A model generated the notes under the pieces. That model did not search any database. It was not told where the DNA came from and saw nothing but the letters and a program-made list of their open reading frames with translations. Made by a program: the position numbers and the translations under genes. Shown piece by piece: positions 4,946 through 5,343 of a stretch of DNA of 5,343 nucleotides. The DNA is taken from positions 1 through 5,343 of the forward strand of contig VBPR01000136.1 in NCBI GenBank assembly GCA_005877345.1, written 5' to 3'. Origin of the DNA: Nitrososphaerota archaeon (GTDB lineage Archaea; Thermoproteota; Nitrososphaeria; Nitrososphaerales; Nitrososphaeraceae). Each line of letters starts with the position of its first letter. Positions within the stretch are counted from its first letter, which is position 1.

Positions 4946-5198
4946 AAGACAAATAGGACAAGCTCAACAATCTAATGTATGTGTTAACAATGGCACGAAT
5001 TGATTGTAAATCGTGTGTACTAATAGTTATAAAAATCACACCATGTTTTGAAGTTATTCTTATTTTTTCAGAACAAGTGAGAAATCTAGTTTCCGGTTGT
5101 AGGGCATTAGTTATCGCATTTACAATGTTAGAAGATATTTCTGATGGAAGGTTTTCCATAGATATTTGAATTCTAATATTTACTCTTTGACTTTTCAA
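4935..5198 (-). CDS. pcc1: KEOPS complex subunit Pcc1 (TTG start)
   Basis: Pcc1 is the small dimerising subunit of KEOPS/EKC, which with Kae1, Bud32 and Cgi121 makes the t6A modification at position 37 of ANN-decoding tRNAs. The 87 residues match the family's size and its alpha/beta pattern: strand RVNIRIQI (5-12), a helix at about 19-33, then two strands (RITS and HGVIFITIS). The closing helix THDLQSIRAIVNTYIRLL (61-78) contains the characteristic D, RA, N and Y/R positions. The start is TTG at 5198, because TAA lies just upstream in frame and the first ATG (residue 14) would delete the first strand. This start lies inside the upstream eL43 gene, overlapping by 26 bases, so translation is probably coupled. 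Confidence 0.85.
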   Translation of the reverse strand: MKSQRVNIRIQISMENLPSEISSNIVNAITNALQPETRFLTCSEKIRITSKHGVIFITISTHDLQSIRAIVNTYIRLLSLSYLSLNL

Positions 5199-5343
5199 AG
5201 CTTACATCATATGTACCTGAAGCTACTTTATAGTCGCATTTTGAACAGCACCAAATCCCCTGTACTTTCCTATCAAATTTTATTGATCCACATTTAGGGC
5301 ATCTTCTCTTTCTTTTCAGAAGCTTGTAGATCATTCCGTATCT
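5173..5343 (-). CDS. rpl37ae: Large-subunit ribosomal protein eL43 (L37Ae), 5' end beyond window
   Basis: This zinc-ribbon protein of the large ribosomal subunit is shared by archaea and eukaryotes. The 56 visible residues begin RYGMIYKLLKRKRR, followed by the zinc knuckle CPKCG and then IWCCSKC; four cysteines (CPKC and the last CSKC) can bind zinc, with one extra cysteine beside them. The end, VASGTYDVS, matches the family's usual GGAY-like C-terminal region, plus a short lysine-rich tail. The family runs to about 70-90 residues, so some 20-30 N-terminal residues lie outside the window. Its stop lies inside pcc1 (26-base overlap), marking it as the visible head of the eL43-Pcc1-prefoldin beta run. 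Confidence 0.92.
   Translation of the reverse strand, partial: RYGMIYKLLKRKRRCPKCGSIKFDRKVQGIWCCSKCDYKVASGTYDVSFEKSKSKY

Overview
The window looks chromosomal and archaeal, most likely from an AT-rich ammonia-oxidising archaeon (Nitrososphaeria, formerly Thaumarchaeota; a Nitrosocosmicus-like genome would fit). The grounds are a ribosomal protein eL43 / KEOPS Pcc1 / prefoldin-beta gene run, archaeal-type aspartate-semialdehyde dehydrogenase and Lrp/AsnC proteins, TATA-like boxes 26-30 bases before start codons with no Shine-Dalgarno motifs, and a CobD-type enzyme. The lineage is inferred from gene content and style. It was not checked by a search.

Left part (1-991, minus strand): the first 286 codons of a CobD-like threonine-phosphate decarboxylase, whose C-terminus lies beyond the left edge. 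Just upstream is a cryptic short reading frame carrying a CPSC motif. It ends in a 4-base ATGA overlap with cobD and looks like a 45-residue protein split by a frameshift.

Middle (1127-2635): a 48-residue single-span membrane protein with its own TATA box, then a possible 24-codon leader ORF overlapping the start of a secreted 257-residue protein. That protein has a clear signal peptide and, by eye, two copies of one domain, each ending in a cysteine pair. A 400-base intergenic stretch follows. It holds a minus-strand micro-ORF pair and an AT-flanked palindrome placed between those ORFs and the next gene.

Right-centre (2636-4257, plus strand): aspartate-semialdehyde dehydrogenase (threonine, methionine, lysine branch), then an Lrp/AsnC regulator. 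Their adjacency, plus dyad symmetry near both promoters, suggests amino-acid-responsive control. Aspartate semialdehyde leads to threonine, and CobD uses threonine phosphate, so a metabolic link across the window is conceivable but not shown.

Right end (4496-5343, minus strand): a housekeeping cluster read leftwards as eL43 (5' end outside the window), Pcc1 (TTG start inside the eL43 gene) and prefoldin beta. It converges on the Lrp gene, with oligo-T stops from both sides. No tRNA, rRNA, CRISPR array or mobile element was found. No complete novel system is evident. The best leads are the duplicated secreted protein and the overlooked micro-ORFs.
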